Below are positions 25,005 through 33,261 of a DNA stretch of 64,000 nt, one piece after another. Numbering within the stretch: position 1 is the stretch's first letter; every line of letters starts with the position of its first letter. The stretch is from the NCBI GenBank assembly GCA_017745115.1, contig JAGIAA010000008.1, positions 23,911 to 87,910 on the forward strand, in the 5' to 3' direction. The translations under genes were made by a program, and so were the position numbers. Under the pieces are notes generated by a model. The model was not told the origin of the DNA. It did no database searches and saw only the letters and a list, made by a program, of their open reading frames with translations. The DNA comes from Sphingobium sp. (GTDB taxonomy: Bacteria > Pseudomonadota > Alphaproteobacteria > Sphingomonadales > Sphingomonadaceae).

Positions 25005-26680
25005 TCAGCTTCTCCAACCACGGGCACGAAGGGCAGCAGCAGAGCGGAGTCAAAAGCACTGCCGGCGCGAATTCTGTAGCGGCCGCGATTGCGGGCTTCC
25101 TCATGGAGCGGGAAGGGCAGCATCAATCCTTCTTCTTTCGGATAGATATCGGAGAGGGCAACGACGAGCCGGAGACTTTCCCCAGCCTCGAAGCGAACCG
25201 AGAATGGCCAGATCTCGACATCGACCGGTACGATTTCGCCTGGCCTCAGCCGCTGCTCCCGATCGTGACGATGAACCGGGCGCTCGGGCGTCGATTGGCG
25301 CTCGTCCAGCGCACGATGGCTCGCACGGAGCCAGCCAAGCGCAACCGGCCCATTTTCGAAGAAGGCGTAGAAGGTGAACCCGACGACCTGGCCGGACCGG
25401 TCGATCTTCTGCAAGGCGACGAAGATGTCCATGTCATCACTGTCGAGCGCCTCGACCCAGAGGCGGAGGCTTGCGTGCCCGGTCAATTCAGCCGGGCTGT
25501 CGAAGCGGAGATCGAAATGCAGCGGCTCGCCTTCGGCCTCCAGCTCGATCGTCGCATCGGCCGGAAGCGCTGGTTCGAGCAGTCCTTTCGCGCAGTCGAG
25601 GTGCAGGCGCCGATAGTCGGTCCTGGCGAGCGGCCATTCGGCTTCGGGCCGCTCCACCTGAACGTCATGACGTTCGCGAACCTCGAGCCTGACCGCAGGC
25701 CAGGCGGCAACGCTCGTTTCGCGCTGCAGGAGATAGCGATCGAAGAAGGCGCGCTGCCGTTCGCGCGTCTCGGGCCGATAGAAATAGGCCCATTTTTTCT
25801 GGCCGTGGATCTCCAGCCATTTTTCGCGGGACGCCATGCGCCGCCACGCCTCGATCGTGCCGCGCAGGTGCAAGCCCTGATCCGACCAGCTGGCAATAAC
25901 ATAAGCGGGCTGATCGATCTGCTCGAGTGCGCAGGTCTTCGATCGCCAATATTCATCGATCAATGGATGGGCCAGCACGTTGGACCAGGTGTCCTCGGTG
26001 CGATTGAGCGAAAAGCGGATATTGTCCGAGGCGCGCGGCAGGAAGTTCGTTTCCAGGATGCCGCCGTGACGACAGAACTCCCGGTACCAGTCCGAAAAGC
26101 CTTCGCAGATGTTGAGCGCGCGCAGGGGCCCCGGTTTCAGCGGCGCGACATAATATTGGATGGCCGCGAGGTAGGAGACCCCGGACATGCCGACGCAACC
26201 GTTGCTCCATGGCAGGCTGCCGAGCCAATCGATCGTGTCGGCACAGTCTTCCGCTTCCTGAATGCCATTGTGGTGGAAGTCGCCACCGGAAAGCCAGGCA
26301 CCGCGGGGATCGACCACAGCGACGCCATATCCCTGCTTCCCCCACCACACCGGATCGGGCGCCTCGAACGCCGTCAGATCGGAGAGCCATGCCGGGTCGA
26401 CTCCCGAGCGCGGCCAGAAGACCTTGTTGGTGGTGGCGTGTTTCCCATAGGGGCCCCAGGCCAGCAGGATCGGCAGCGGGCCTCCGGAATTTTCCGGTCG
26501 ATAGAGATCGGCGAAAATCTCGGTTCCGTCGCGCAACCGGATCACGCAGTTCCGCTCGATAAGCAGCCCTTGCTCCGTTCGCCGGCTGTAATCGGTCGGC
26601 GGCAGCGGCGGCTTGTGCGTCGCACTGAACGGATCGACGCCCGCACGCATGAGCGGCTGAAAAGGCAAGTCCGCGCTCAC
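25001..26680 (-). CDS. Cytoplasmic CocE/NonD (peptidase S15-like) hydrolase
   Basis: A 559-residue CocE/NonD hydrolase without a signal peptide, so probably cytoplasmic, unlike the secreted paralogue at 10813. The nucleophile lies in GMSGVSYLAA, the acidic residue in IASWSDQGLHLRG and the histidine in LEIHGQKKWAYF. VAVVDPRGAWLSGGDF and the C-terminal jelly-roll domain (DDMDIFVALQKID) complete the family picture. It starts at GTG 26680, overlapping the upstream DUF3237 stop (GTGA), and its stop overlaps the downstream DUF3237 start. It probably cleaves an ester or amide in the pathway served by the neighbouring carriers. Confidence 0.9.
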   Translation of the reverse strand: MSADLPFQPLMRAGVDPFSATHKPPLPPTDYSRRTEQGLLIERNCVIRLRDGTEIFADLYRPENSGGPLPILLAWGPYGKHATTNKVFWPRSGVDPAWLSDLTAFEAPDPVWWGKQGYGVAVVDPRGAWLSGGDFHHNGIQEAEDCADTIDWLGSLPWSNGCVGMSGVSYLAAIQYYVAPLKPGPLRALNICEGFSDWYREFCRHGGILETNFLPRASDNIRFSLNRTEDTWSNVLAHPLIDEYWRSKTCALEQIDQPAYVIASWSDQGLHLRGTIEAWRRMASREKWLEIHGQKKWAYFYRPETRERQRAFFDRYLLQRETSVAAWPAVRLEVRERHDVQVERPEAEWPLARTDYRRLHLDCAKGLLEPALPADATIELEAEGEPLHFDLRFDSPAELTGHASLRLWVEALDSDDMDIFVALQKIDRSGQVVGFTFYAFFENGPVALGWLRASHRALDERQSTPERPVHRHDREQRLRPGEIVPVDVEIWPFSVRFEAGESLRLVVALSDIYPKEEGLMLPFPLHEEARNRGRYRIRAGSAFDSALLLPFVPVVGEAE

Positions 26681-27159
26681 CGGACCATGAAATAGTGGAT
26701 GCGGTTGGCCCGGGGCACTTTCTCGGCCACGCCGACGAAGACATGCTGCGAAAGCCAGGCATGTGGCCCTTCGGGAGCATCGAACCGCGGCGTGACGCGC
26801 ATATAGTAATCATCCACGCTGACGGGCTCGTTCTTCCGCATCTTCTCCGCCGCCTCCTCGGAGCGCGCCCAGCGATAACCCCTGTTTTCCAGATAGATCA
26901 CGGCGCCGTCATCTGCTTCGAGGAGATAACGCGCATCGAAATCGATCACGCCGTTGGGCCGGGTCAACGGAAAGTCGCCCCCGGACATGGGGATCACCCG
27001 GCCATTCAGCCGAGGGCCCTCTATGACCCCCTCGGTCGCATAGATGGCCGCCCTCATGTCGCCTCGGGCCGCCGGTCGAACCCAAAAAGGCTTGGAGAGC
27101 GTGATTGAGATGGTGAACACATGCTCAAGCTGCGGTTGGAAGGGATGTGGACTGTTCAT
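26677..27159 (-). CDS. DUF3237 family protein
   Basis: A 160-residue DUF3237 protein and the first gene of the DUF3237-hydrolase-DUF3237 operon. Motifs are VIEGPRLNGRVIPMSGGDF, PNGVIDFDARYLLEADDG, VIYLENRGYRW and MRVTPRFDAPEGPHAWLSQ followed by HVFVGVAEK. Compared with the copy at 24555 it has a longer loop rich in charged residues (EEAAEKMRKNEPVS). It is divergent from the MarR gene, and the shared intergenic region holds palindrome C. Activity is unknown; it is not a transport protein and has no signal peptide. Confidence 0.88.
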   Translation of the reverse strand: MNSPHPFQPQLEHVFTISITLSKPFWVRPAARGDMRAAIYATEGVIEGPRLNGRVIPMSGGDFPLTRPNGVIDFDARYLLEADDGAVIYLENRGYRWARSEEAAEKMRKNEPVSVDDYYMRVTPRFDAPEGPHAWLSQHVFVGVAEKVPRANRIHYFMVR

Positions 27160-27181
27160 GGATTTCTGCTAGCCCTCCATT

Positions 27182-27197
27182 AGTTGATAAGTCAACA
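27182..27197. promoter_or_regulatory. Operator C: AGTTGA-N4-TCAACA palindrome between DUF3237 and marR
   Basis: AGTTGATAAGTCAACA carries arms GTTGA/TCAAC with a 4-bp spacer. It lies in the divergent intergenic region, 23 bp upstream of the DUF3237 start and 48 bp upstream of the likely marR start. The same motif occurs at 21847, 22704 and 31454. Its place beside marR makes autoregulation by MarR a reasonable reading. Confidence 0.7.
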
Positions 27198-27244
27198 TGA
27201 TGCATGTTGCAATCGCTATTCATATTTGGCAACGGACCCAAGCC

Positions 27245-27712
27245 ATGTCTTTACCGCCAACCTGGTACCTTTTCGGCAGCGATCATCTGCCACACCGGCT
27301 GCTCCTGCTTGCGCGCATGATCGATCGCGAGACCTCAAAGCAGTTGCAGGATCAAGTGGGCCTTTCGGCTGCGGAATGGCGCGTGCTGGCGTTGATCTGT
27401 ACCGCCGGGCCCGCCAGTGCGGCGGATGTCGGGGCAGCGTTCGAGGCTGACCGGGCCGAGGTCAGCCGCGCAGTGACGAGACTGACCGAAGCCGGGCTGG
27501 TCGCACGGGCGCAGGACAGCGCCAATCGCAAGAAGATGATCCTCTCCCCGACCGATGCCGGAAAGGATCTCTACCTCAAGGCCAGAGGGCTGCGGCAAAC
27601 CTATTTCCAGACCATCATGCAGGATCTCAGCGCCACGGAGCGGCTCGACTTCGACGGCGCCCTCAATCGTCTCGCCCAGCGCGTCGATGAGCTGCGCCAG
27701 GATCGGAACTGA
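27245..27712 (+). CDS. MarR-family transcriptional regulator
   Basis: A 155-residue MarR protein with the winged-helix core LSAAEWRVLALICTAGPASA, ADRAEVSRAVTRLTEAGLV and the wing with ARAQDSANRKKMILSPTDAG. MarR regulators usually repress a divergent gene set and respond to phenolic or acyl-CoA ligands. I choose ATG 27245 because the upstream in-frame ATG 27197 would place the operator inside the start region and adds residues (HVAIAIHIWQ) not typical of the family. It is divergent from the DUF3237-hydrolase operon and may also control the other three copies of the palindrome. Confidence 0.88.
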   Translation: MSLPPTWYLFGSDHLPHRLLLLARMIDRETSKQLQDQVGLSAAEWRVLALICTAGPASAADVGAAFEADRAEVSRAVTRLTEAGLVARAQDSANRKKMILSPTDAGKDLYLKARGLRQTYFQTIMQDLSATERLDFDGALNRLAQRVDELRQDRN

Positions 27713-27749
27713 GGCGGGCGGACTGGCCGCGGGACCGGCCAATGCCGCC

Positions 27750-28244
27750 TCAGAACGGTGCGATCGTAAACCCCACCCACCGTCCGAAACCCGCGACGAA
27801 TATCCAGATCAGGATCGACGCGAGCCCGGCCCCGCGCGCTGCCGCGGGCAGGCGCGCCGCATGGTCCCATTGGGCGATGCTGCGCATGGTAACCAAGTGG
27901 AACAGGAGCATGTTGAGCCCTGCCGCCGCGATCAGCCCCAGCTTCATCTGAAAGGCGAAATTGCCGGCATAGGTCGACGGATTGGATGAAAACAGGAGTG
28001 AGCCGGTGATCACGGCGATACAGAAAGCGATCCAGGTCGAAGGCAGCAGCGTGCGCGCAAGCCCTGAAACCGAATAACGTTGCGACGCAATGCCGATCAG
28101 CCGCAGGTCGACGATGAGGATGAATCCGATCACGGCCGTAATCGCCATGACGTGAATCGTCTCCACGACGGGAAAGGCGATCGGATTTGTCGCCATGAAT
28201 GTGCCGACGGCACTCGCTCCAATGGTGTCCAGCAACGCGTTCAT
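27750..28244 (-). CDS. DUF6644-like four-helix membrane protein (second copy)
   Basis: A 164-residue inner-membrane protein with four predicted helices: AFPVVETIHVMAITAVIGFI, LLPSTWIAFCIAVITGSLLF, MKLGLIAAAGLNMLLFHLV and GLASILIWIFVAGFGRWVGF. The His in ETIHVMA of helix 1 and the layout resemble its upstream neighbour (TIHILA) and, more distantly, CopD-like haem or copper membrane proteins. I assign DUF6644 from memory of the family. ATG 28244 follows GGGGGA. It is 19 bp downstream of the paralogue at 28264, so they probably form a heterodimer. Function is unknown. Confidence 0.72.
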   Translation of the reverse strand: MNALLDTIGASAVGTFMATNPIAFPVVETIHVMAITAVIGFILIVDLRLIGIASQRYSVSGLARTLLPSTWIAFCIAVITGSLLFSSNPSTYAGNFAFQMKLGLIAAAGLNMLLFHLVTMRSIAQWDHAARLPAAARGAGLASILIWIFVAGFGRWVGFTIAPF

Positions 28245-28263
28245 CGAAATCCCCCGCGAAAAA

Positions 28264-28749
28264 TCAGGTGTATGCAATCCAGCGGCCGCAGGTGATGATC
28301 GCGAGCCAAAGCAACGGCAGCAGGACGCCGAGCAGGCGAACAGCGCCAGGCGTTGCGCCATTGGTCTTGTCGAGAAGGCGCATGCGTCGCGCGAGCACCA
28401 TGAACAGGACGACCGCGACAAGCGTGAGCAGCATCTTGATCTGGAAAGTTGTGTTGAGCAGCGACCGCCCCGGCTCTCCACAGATCATGAGCGCCCCGGT
28501 CAGAAGGAGAAGCAGCACGGCCCAGCCGATCCAGCCATTGAGGCGAGCGCCCCAATCCGCCGGCGACAAGTCGCCGCCCGCCAGTTGCAAGGCGCGCAGG
28601 GACAGCACGATCGACGAGCCGAACACCACGGCTATCGCCAGGATATGGATCGTCTGAACCAAGGGCACGGCCCAGCCGATATTCACCATCATTTCGTGCA
28701 GTTGCAGCGTCTCGATCCAGCGCACCGCGCCGGTCAAAAAATCACTCAT
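28264..28749 (-). CDS. DUF6644-like four-helix membrane protein (first copy)
   Basis: A 161-residue membrane protein with four predicted helices, including VPLVQTIHILAIAVVFGSS, IGWAVLLLLLTGALMICG, TFQIKMLLTLVAVVLFMVL and LLGVLLPLLWLAIITCGRW. It keeps the same His in helix 1 and a lysine in the TFQIKMLL segment that is also in the second copy (FQMKLGL). ATG 28749 has GGGGAAG upstream. It lies 50 bp downstream of the TonB receptor gene on the same strand, so all three genes are probably transcribed together. A membrane redox or metal-handling role is inference only. Confidence 0.72.
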   Translation of the reverse strand: MSDFLTGAVRWIETLQLHEMMVNIGWAVPLVQTIHILAIAVVFGSSIVLSLRALQLAGGDLSPADWGARLNGWIGWAVLLLLLTGALMICGEPGRSLLNTTFQIKMLLTLVAVVLFMVLARRMRLLDKTNGATPGAVRLLGVLLPLLWLAIITCGRWIAYT

Positions 28750-28799
28750 GGCCGCTTCCCCGGGGCTTGGGGCGGACAGGCTGCCCGCCCCCAATCAGA

Positions 28800-31325
28800 T
28801 CAGAAGGAATATTTGAGCATCAGACCGACTTCGCGCGGACGGCCCCGCACTTCGCTGAGCGCATAGCGCGGCGGCGCGGCCGGGCCGGTACCGGCACCGC
28901 TGTCCCAGAAGCCCCCGCCGAACTTCTGCGCATAGGTCGAGTAGACCTTGTCGAAGAGATTGTTGGCGTAGACGGTGATGGTGACCGGCACGGCTTCCGG
29001 CGTCACGACCAGACGCGCGTTGACGAGGCTATAGGACGGCAGGATGTAGCCCGAGTCAGCCGTGTCGTCGGGGTACACCGACTGCTTCCCGACATAGGCA
29101 TAGTTCACATTGAATGTCGCTTTGCCGAAGCCGCCGTGAACCGTGTAATTGGCGCCGACATTGTAAGTCGGCGTTGGAATGTCGGGATAGAGGTGCGTCG
29201 TTCCGGCCGGCGCGTTGCTCAGCGAATAATCGGTGAGCCCCAGGCTTCCGTCGATCGTAAGGCCGCGTGCGACGACCAACTGGCCATCCAACTCGAAACC
29301 CTTGATCCGTGCGTTGCCCTGATCCTGGAGCATGATGTTGAAGCCGACCGCCGGGCAGCCATTCGAGCCGATCGTGCAGTTCACCCGAATCGCGGACTGG
29401 CGGTCGGTGTAGTCCATGATGAACGCGGTCGGATTAAGACGCAGACGCCCGCCGAACAGAGTCATGCGCAGGCCCGCCTCGTAGTTGACGACCTTCTCGT
29501 TTGGGATCGGCTTGATGACCGCGCTCTGTGCAGCGCCGGTCAGCGTGCTCAGGATGGTGTAACTATATGAGCCCGCCTTATAGGCCTTGGAAACCGTGGC
29601 ATAGGCCATGACGTCCTTGGTCACGTGATAGTCCAGCGTCGCGCGGTAATCGAGCGCCTTGAACGGCGAGCCTGCGGACACGGTTGTCGAACCCGTGCCC
29701 GGCGCGGGGGTGAAATCAGGCGCCTGATAGGCCGTCGCAGGCGGAGCGTAGCGCGTTTGCGAATAGTCCTTGTGATCCCAAGCCTGGCGCAGGCCACCGG
29801 TCAGATTAAGCTGATCGGTTATGTGCCAGGTCGCGGAGGCGAACAGTCCCCAGGATGAGGATTTCTGCTTGGTGTAGGAGATCGTGCGATAATAGAGGCC
29901 GCCGTCGGAGTCCGGCGGATTGCCCATGAACTGGGGCAGCGAATAGCCGTTTGGAGTCAATCCCTGATAGTTACTCGTGGTGCGCCGGTTCAAGATGTAG
30001 GATCCCGGAAAGAGGCTGTCGCCCGGCGTATTGCTGAACTCGTGGAAGTAGCTGCCGCCGGTCACCAGGTCGACCTTGTCGTCGAACAACGCAGCGTTGA
30101 GCTGCACTTCCTGATAGAACACCCTGGAATTGACATTCTCGTAGCGCATCTCCGCGCCGATCAGCTCCCAGTCGGTGACGGCAGTGTGCTTCAGCCTGGA
30201 ATAGCCGGTGATCGACTGCAGCTTGACCGTGTCGCTGATCTCCCAGCCGACATTGAGATCCGCCTGCCAGAACTCGTCATTGCTATACTGGTCGCATGCG
30301 GAGCTGTAATCCGGGTGGAAATTGTCGATCAGGCAGATATCGGGCGCTTGATAGGGGCCTTTCACCAGCCGGGGATCGTTATAGGCCGCGAGCGGTCCCT
30401 GGCCGGCCTTCTTGAAGGCGTCGTTGATCAGGTCTCCATAGCCGCCCTGAATTAAGCCCTCGATCCCGGGGTTCATGTCGAAGGTCTTGAACACCCACGG
30501 CGTCGCGTTCGACTTGGAGTTGTCGTAGAGGAAACCGGCAGTTGCCGTCAGGCCGGGCGCCAGCTCGGCGCGCATCTGTACGCGGCCGATGAAGCTTTCC
30601 TGCTTGCCGAGCATCTGAGTACCGCGGCTGACATAGCCATCCTCGTGCAGATACGCACCCTGCGCCCGGATCGCGATCCCGTTGGCGACCGGCACGTTGA
30701 CCATGCCGATGAGATCGTTGTGATCGAAATTGCCGACAGTCGCCTGGATCGATCCTTCGAACTGATCGGTCGGCTGCTTGCTGAAGATACGGATCGCGCC
30801 GCCGGTCGAGTTGCGGCCGAACAGCGTGCCCTGCGGGCCACGCAGCACCTCGACCCGGTCGACGTCGATCACGCGCAGCACCGCGCCGCTGGTGCGCGGC
30901 ATATAGATGCCATCGACATAAAGGCCGACGCCGCGTTCGCCGGTCGCGCCGCCGCCGCCCGAAATGCCACGGATGACGAAGTTGGCCGCGCTGTTGCCAC
31001 CGCCGCGCGTCGGCGAGATGCTCAGGTTCGGCGTGAAGTGGGAGAGGTCCTGCAGGTTCTGAATGCCCTTGGCGGCGATGGTTTCGCCGGTGACGGCAAC
31101 AATTGAAAGCGGCGTGCTCTGGAGACTTGTGGCGCGGCGCTCGGCCGTCACGATGATGTCCGGGCTGACATCCTCTTCGGCGCTTTCCGCTGTCGCCGCT
31201 TTTGCCGGGTCGGCCTGCTGCGCAAGAAGCGCGCTGCCCTGAATTCCGAAAAGCGCCGTTCCCGCCAGGGCAAGCGCCCGCAAACCGACGACCGGTGCAC
31301 GGCTACCATATGAGCTCTTGATCAC
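28800..31325 (-). CDS. TonB-dependent outer-membrane receptor (operon with DUF6644 pair)
   Basis: An 841-residue receptor with a signal peptide (cleavage near LLAQQ) and a TonB-box-like DIIVTAERRATSLQSTPLS. The plug contains NFVIRGISGGGG, GLYVDGIYMPRTSG, DRVEVLRGPQGTLFGRNSTG and GAIRIFSKQP, and the last residues VGLMLKYSF end in Phe. GTG 31325 is chosen as start from GGGAGGGG about 8 nt upstream. The leader GATAAGATCGTG equals that of the receptor at 19324. The divergent promoter region holds palindrome D. It would deliver a pathway substrate to the periplasm, where the secreted DUF6152 proteins also reside. Confidence 0.93.
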   Translation of the reverse strand: MIKSSYGSRAPVVGLRALALAGTALFGIQGSALLAQQADPAKAATAESAEEDVSPDIIVTAERRATSLQSTPLSIVAVTGETIAAKGIQNLQDLSHFTPNLSISPTRGGGNSAANFVIRGISGGGGATGERGVGLYVDGIYMPRTSGAVLRVIDVDRVEVLRGPQGTLFGRNSTGGAIRIFSKQPTDQFEGSIQATVGNFDHNDLIGMVNVPVANGIAIRAQGAYLHEDGYVSRGTQMLGKQESFIGRVQMRAELAPGLTATAGFLYDNSKSNATPWVFKTFDMNPGIEGLIQGGYGDLINDAFKKAGQGPLAAYNDPRLVKGPYQAPDICLIDNFHPDYSSACDQYSNDEFWQADLNVGWEISDTVKLQSITGYSRLKHTAVTDWELIGAEMRYENVNSRVFYQEVQLNAALFDDKVDLVTGGSYFHEFSNTPGDSLFPGSYILNRRTTSNYQGLTPNGYSLPQFMGNPPDSDGGLYYRTISYTKQKSSSWGLFASATWHITDQLNLTGGLRQAWDHKDYSQTRYAPPATAYQAPDFTPAPGTGSTTVSAGSPFKALDYRATLDYHVTKDVMAYATVSKAYKAGSYSYTILSTLTGAAQSAVIKPIPNEKVVNYEAGLRMTLFGGRLRLNPTAFIMDYTDRQSAIRVNCTIGSNGCPAVGFNIMLQDQGNARIKGFELDGQLVVARGLTIDGSLGLTDYSLSNAPAGTTHLYPDIPTPTYNVGANYTVHGGFGKATFNVNYAYVGKQSVYPDDTADSGYILPSYSLVNARLVVTPEAVPVTITVYANNLFDKVYSTYAQKFGGGFWDSGAGTGPAAPPRYALSEVRGRPREVGLMLKYSF

Positions 31326-31453
31326 GATCTTATCCCCTCCCTGCGGCATTGCGGGGCGCATCACATCGAGTCGCCCGGCAGCGCCGTCAAACGGGAGCCA
31401 CGCGCGGCTTTTTGCGCCGCGTCGCCGCTCACATTCGACTATCGTTCAAATTA

Positions 31454-31469
31454 TGTTGATTTGTCAACT
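31454..31469. promoter_or_regulatory. Operator D: TGTTGA-N4-TCAACT palindrome between the TonB receptor and the secreted-protein operon
   Basis: TGTTGATTTGTCAACT has arms TGTTGA/TCAACT (five matching positions) and a 4-bp spacer. It is midway in the divergent region between GTG 31325 (minus) and ATG 31556 (plus), so one bound regulator could control both operons. Confidence 0.72.
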
Positions 31470-31555
31470 TTATCTGATACGAGGCGTTCCACGTGATGGA
31501 ATCGCGGTGCGAAACCGCAGGGCGGCTGGTCAGCCGACCGCATCGGGAGAGAAGC

Positions 31556-32440
31556 ATGAACGCCTTTCGGGCCCTCTGGATCCCCGCCGTCGGCAAGGTT
31601 GCGATGGCTGCCTGCCTGGGCCTGATGATGGCAGCGCCTGCGGACGCCCAGCAGCGCGACCGAAATCGCAAACTGAGTACGGCCGAGCTGGAAGCGATGC
31701 AGCAGCGCCACCCGGGCCGGGCGGGCGCCCTCGATCCGGCCAATCTCGCCAGGAAGCGCGCCAAGCCGGCTTTCGACATGACCGGCACCTGGTTCGTCGA
31801 CCTGTCGGAGGGGTTCAACAAATTCATGTTCGGGCCGCCCTATCCGGAATTCTACGCGGAGGGTCAAAAGGCGCTCGAAGAGGGCAGGGCCGCCCGCGCA
31901 CGCGGCGAGAATTATCGCGACAGCATCGGCCAATGCTATCCGGCAGGCATGCCGATGATCATGACCCGCGTCTGGCCGGTCATGTTCGTTCAGGTCCCGA
32001 CCGCGATTTACATGGTCGCGGGGTTCACCAACAGCTTCCGCACCATCTACCTCGATGGCCGTGGCCCGACCGATCCCGATATCTATGTTCCGACCTACAA
32101 CGGTGAATCGATCGGCAAATGGGAAGGCAACACGCTGGTCGTGACCACCCAGGGCTTCGAGACCGATCATCACTGGATCGATATCGGCCTGCCCATCAGC
32201 GACCAGTTCAAGATCGTCGAACGCATCCGCATGGTCGATCGCGGCAACACGCTCGAGATCGAATACATCATGACGGATCCAGCAAACTGGAAGGGCGAAT
32301 GGCGCAACACCAAGCGCTGGAACCGCGTCCTTGAAGCCGACATCGGCGAAGTCGAATGCACCGAGGCCCGCAACGCCAACCTGCCAGGCACGGATCGCGG
32401 GCAACAGACGCTCGACGAGCGGGACGAAAAGCAGAAGTAA
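31556..32440 (+). CDS. Secreted protein of unknown function (paralogue of 33262-34080)
   Basis: A 294-residue protein with a clear signal peptide (cleavage near ADAQQ). Visible landmarks are DMTGTWFVDLS, IGQCYPAGMPMIMTRVWP, a YNGESIGKWEGNTLVVTTQGF stretch split as YNGESIGKWEG and NTLVVTTQGF, and a charged C-terminus. The paralogue 0.8 kb downstream repeats this pattern (YNGFSIGHWEG, CEPPGMPGIM). I know no named function; such proteins often accompany DUF6152 proteins. ATG 31556 has GGGAGAG 5 nt upstream; an ATG at 31493 is less likely. It is the first gene of a four-gene secreted-protein operon controlled by palindrome D. Confidence 0.78.
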   Translation: MNAFRALWIPAVGKVAMAACLGLMMAAPADAQQRDRNRKLSTAELEAMQQRHPGRAGALDPANLARKRAKPAFDMTGTWFVDLSEGFNKFMFGPPYPEFYAEGQKALEEGRAARARGENYRDSIGQCYPAGMPMIMTRVWPVMFVQVPTAIYMVAGFTNSFRTIYLDGRGPTDPDIYVPTYNGESIGKWEGNTLVVTTQGFETDHHWIDIGLPISDQFKIVERIRMVDRGNTLEIEYIMTDPANWKGEWRNTKRWNRVLEADIGEVECTEARNANLPGTDRGQQTLDERDEKQK

Positions 32441-32454
32441 GCGAAAGGACTGAC

Positions 32455-32874
32455 GTGACGCGGTACAAGAACCTATTGGCCGTGGTGCCCGCGGCGATCG
32501 CACTGTTCGCGGTGCAGGCGAGCGCCCACCACAGCTTCGCGATGTTCGATCAGACAAAGACGGTGACTCTGAAGGGCAAGGTCGTCGAATTTCAGTGGAC
32601 GAACCCGCACGCCTTCATCGAACTCGAGGCGCCTGGCGACAATGGCGCCAGCGATCGGTGGAGCCTGGAGCTCAACAGCCCCAACAATCTGACGCGGCAG
32701 GGTTGGCGTCGCTCGTCGGTGAAGCCAGGCGACACGGTGAGCGTGACGTTCAACCCGTTGCGCAACGGCAAGAAGGGCGGCCTCTTCAAGTCCGTGGTCC
32801 TGCCCGGCGGGCGCGTGCTGGGCGACGCTCGCGAGGCGCCCGACAAGGCCATCAACGTGCCGACGGCGAATTGA
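32455..32874 (+). CDS. DUF6152-like secreted protein (copy 1)
   Basis: A 139-residue protein whose signal peptide ends in ASA, leaving a mature N-terminus that begins His-His (HHSFAMFD). The mature part has a small beta-rich domain with VEFQWTNPHAFIELE, SLELNSPNNLTRQGWRR and KPGDTVSVTFNPLRNGKKGG. I assign DUF6152 from memory of this pattern. The start is GTG 32455 with AAAGGA 5 nt upstream. It lies 14 bp after the preceding gene and 14 bp before a paralogue. An N-terminal His after cleavage recalls copper-binding His-brace proteins, but metal binding is inference. Confidence 0.78.
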   Translation: MTRYKNLLAVVPAAIALFAVQASAHHSFAMFDQTKTVTLKGKVVEFQWTNPHAFIELEAPGDNGASDRWSLELNSPNNLTRQGWRRSSVKPGDTVSVTFNPLRNGKKGGLFKSVVLPGGRVLGDAREAPDKAINVPTAN

Positions 32875-32888
32875 GAGGAGCTTCACTC

Positions 32889-33251
32889 ATGCGCAAGATC
32901 CACCTCATCGCCCTGGGCTTCTGTATCGCCGCGCCGGCATTGGCGCATCACAGCTTCGCGATGTTCGACATGAAGAAGGATGTCACCGCGCAAGGTGTGG
33001 TGACCGAGTTTCGATGGACGAACCCGCATGCCTGGATGCATCTCGACGTGACCGACGGCAGCGGCGCCAAGGTGAACTGGGCTCTGGAAATGACCAGTCC
33101 CAACAACCTCGTCCTCAGTGGCTGGCGGCGCACGTCGCTGAAGCCGGGCGACAAGGTCTCCGTGACCTTCCATCCCCTGCTAAATGGCAAGCCGGGTGGA
33201 TCGCTTGCGAAGGTCCAGCTGGCCAACGGATCGACCCTCGAAAACAAATAG
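32889..33251 (+). CDS. DUF6152-like secreted protein (copy 2)
   Basis: A 120-residue paralogue of the preceding gene: the signal peptide ends in ALA and the mature chain again begins HHSFAMFD. The core reads TEFRWTNPHAWMHLDV, LEMTSPNNLVLSGWRR and KPGDKVSVTFHPLLNGKPGG, about half identical to copy 1. ATG 32889 follows GAGGAG. The two copies probably arose by tandem duplication and may form a heterodimer or bind two related ligands in the periplasm. A CopC-like copper role is a hypothesis based only on the exposed N-terminal histidines. Confidence 0.8.
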   Translation: MRKIHLIALGFCIAAPALAHHSFAMFDMKKDVTAQGVVTEFRWTNPHAWMHLDVTDGSGAKVNWALEMTSPNNLVLSGWRRTSLKPGDKVSVTFHPLLNGKPGGSLAKVQLANGSTLENK

Positions 33252-33261
33252 GCATCTGAAC

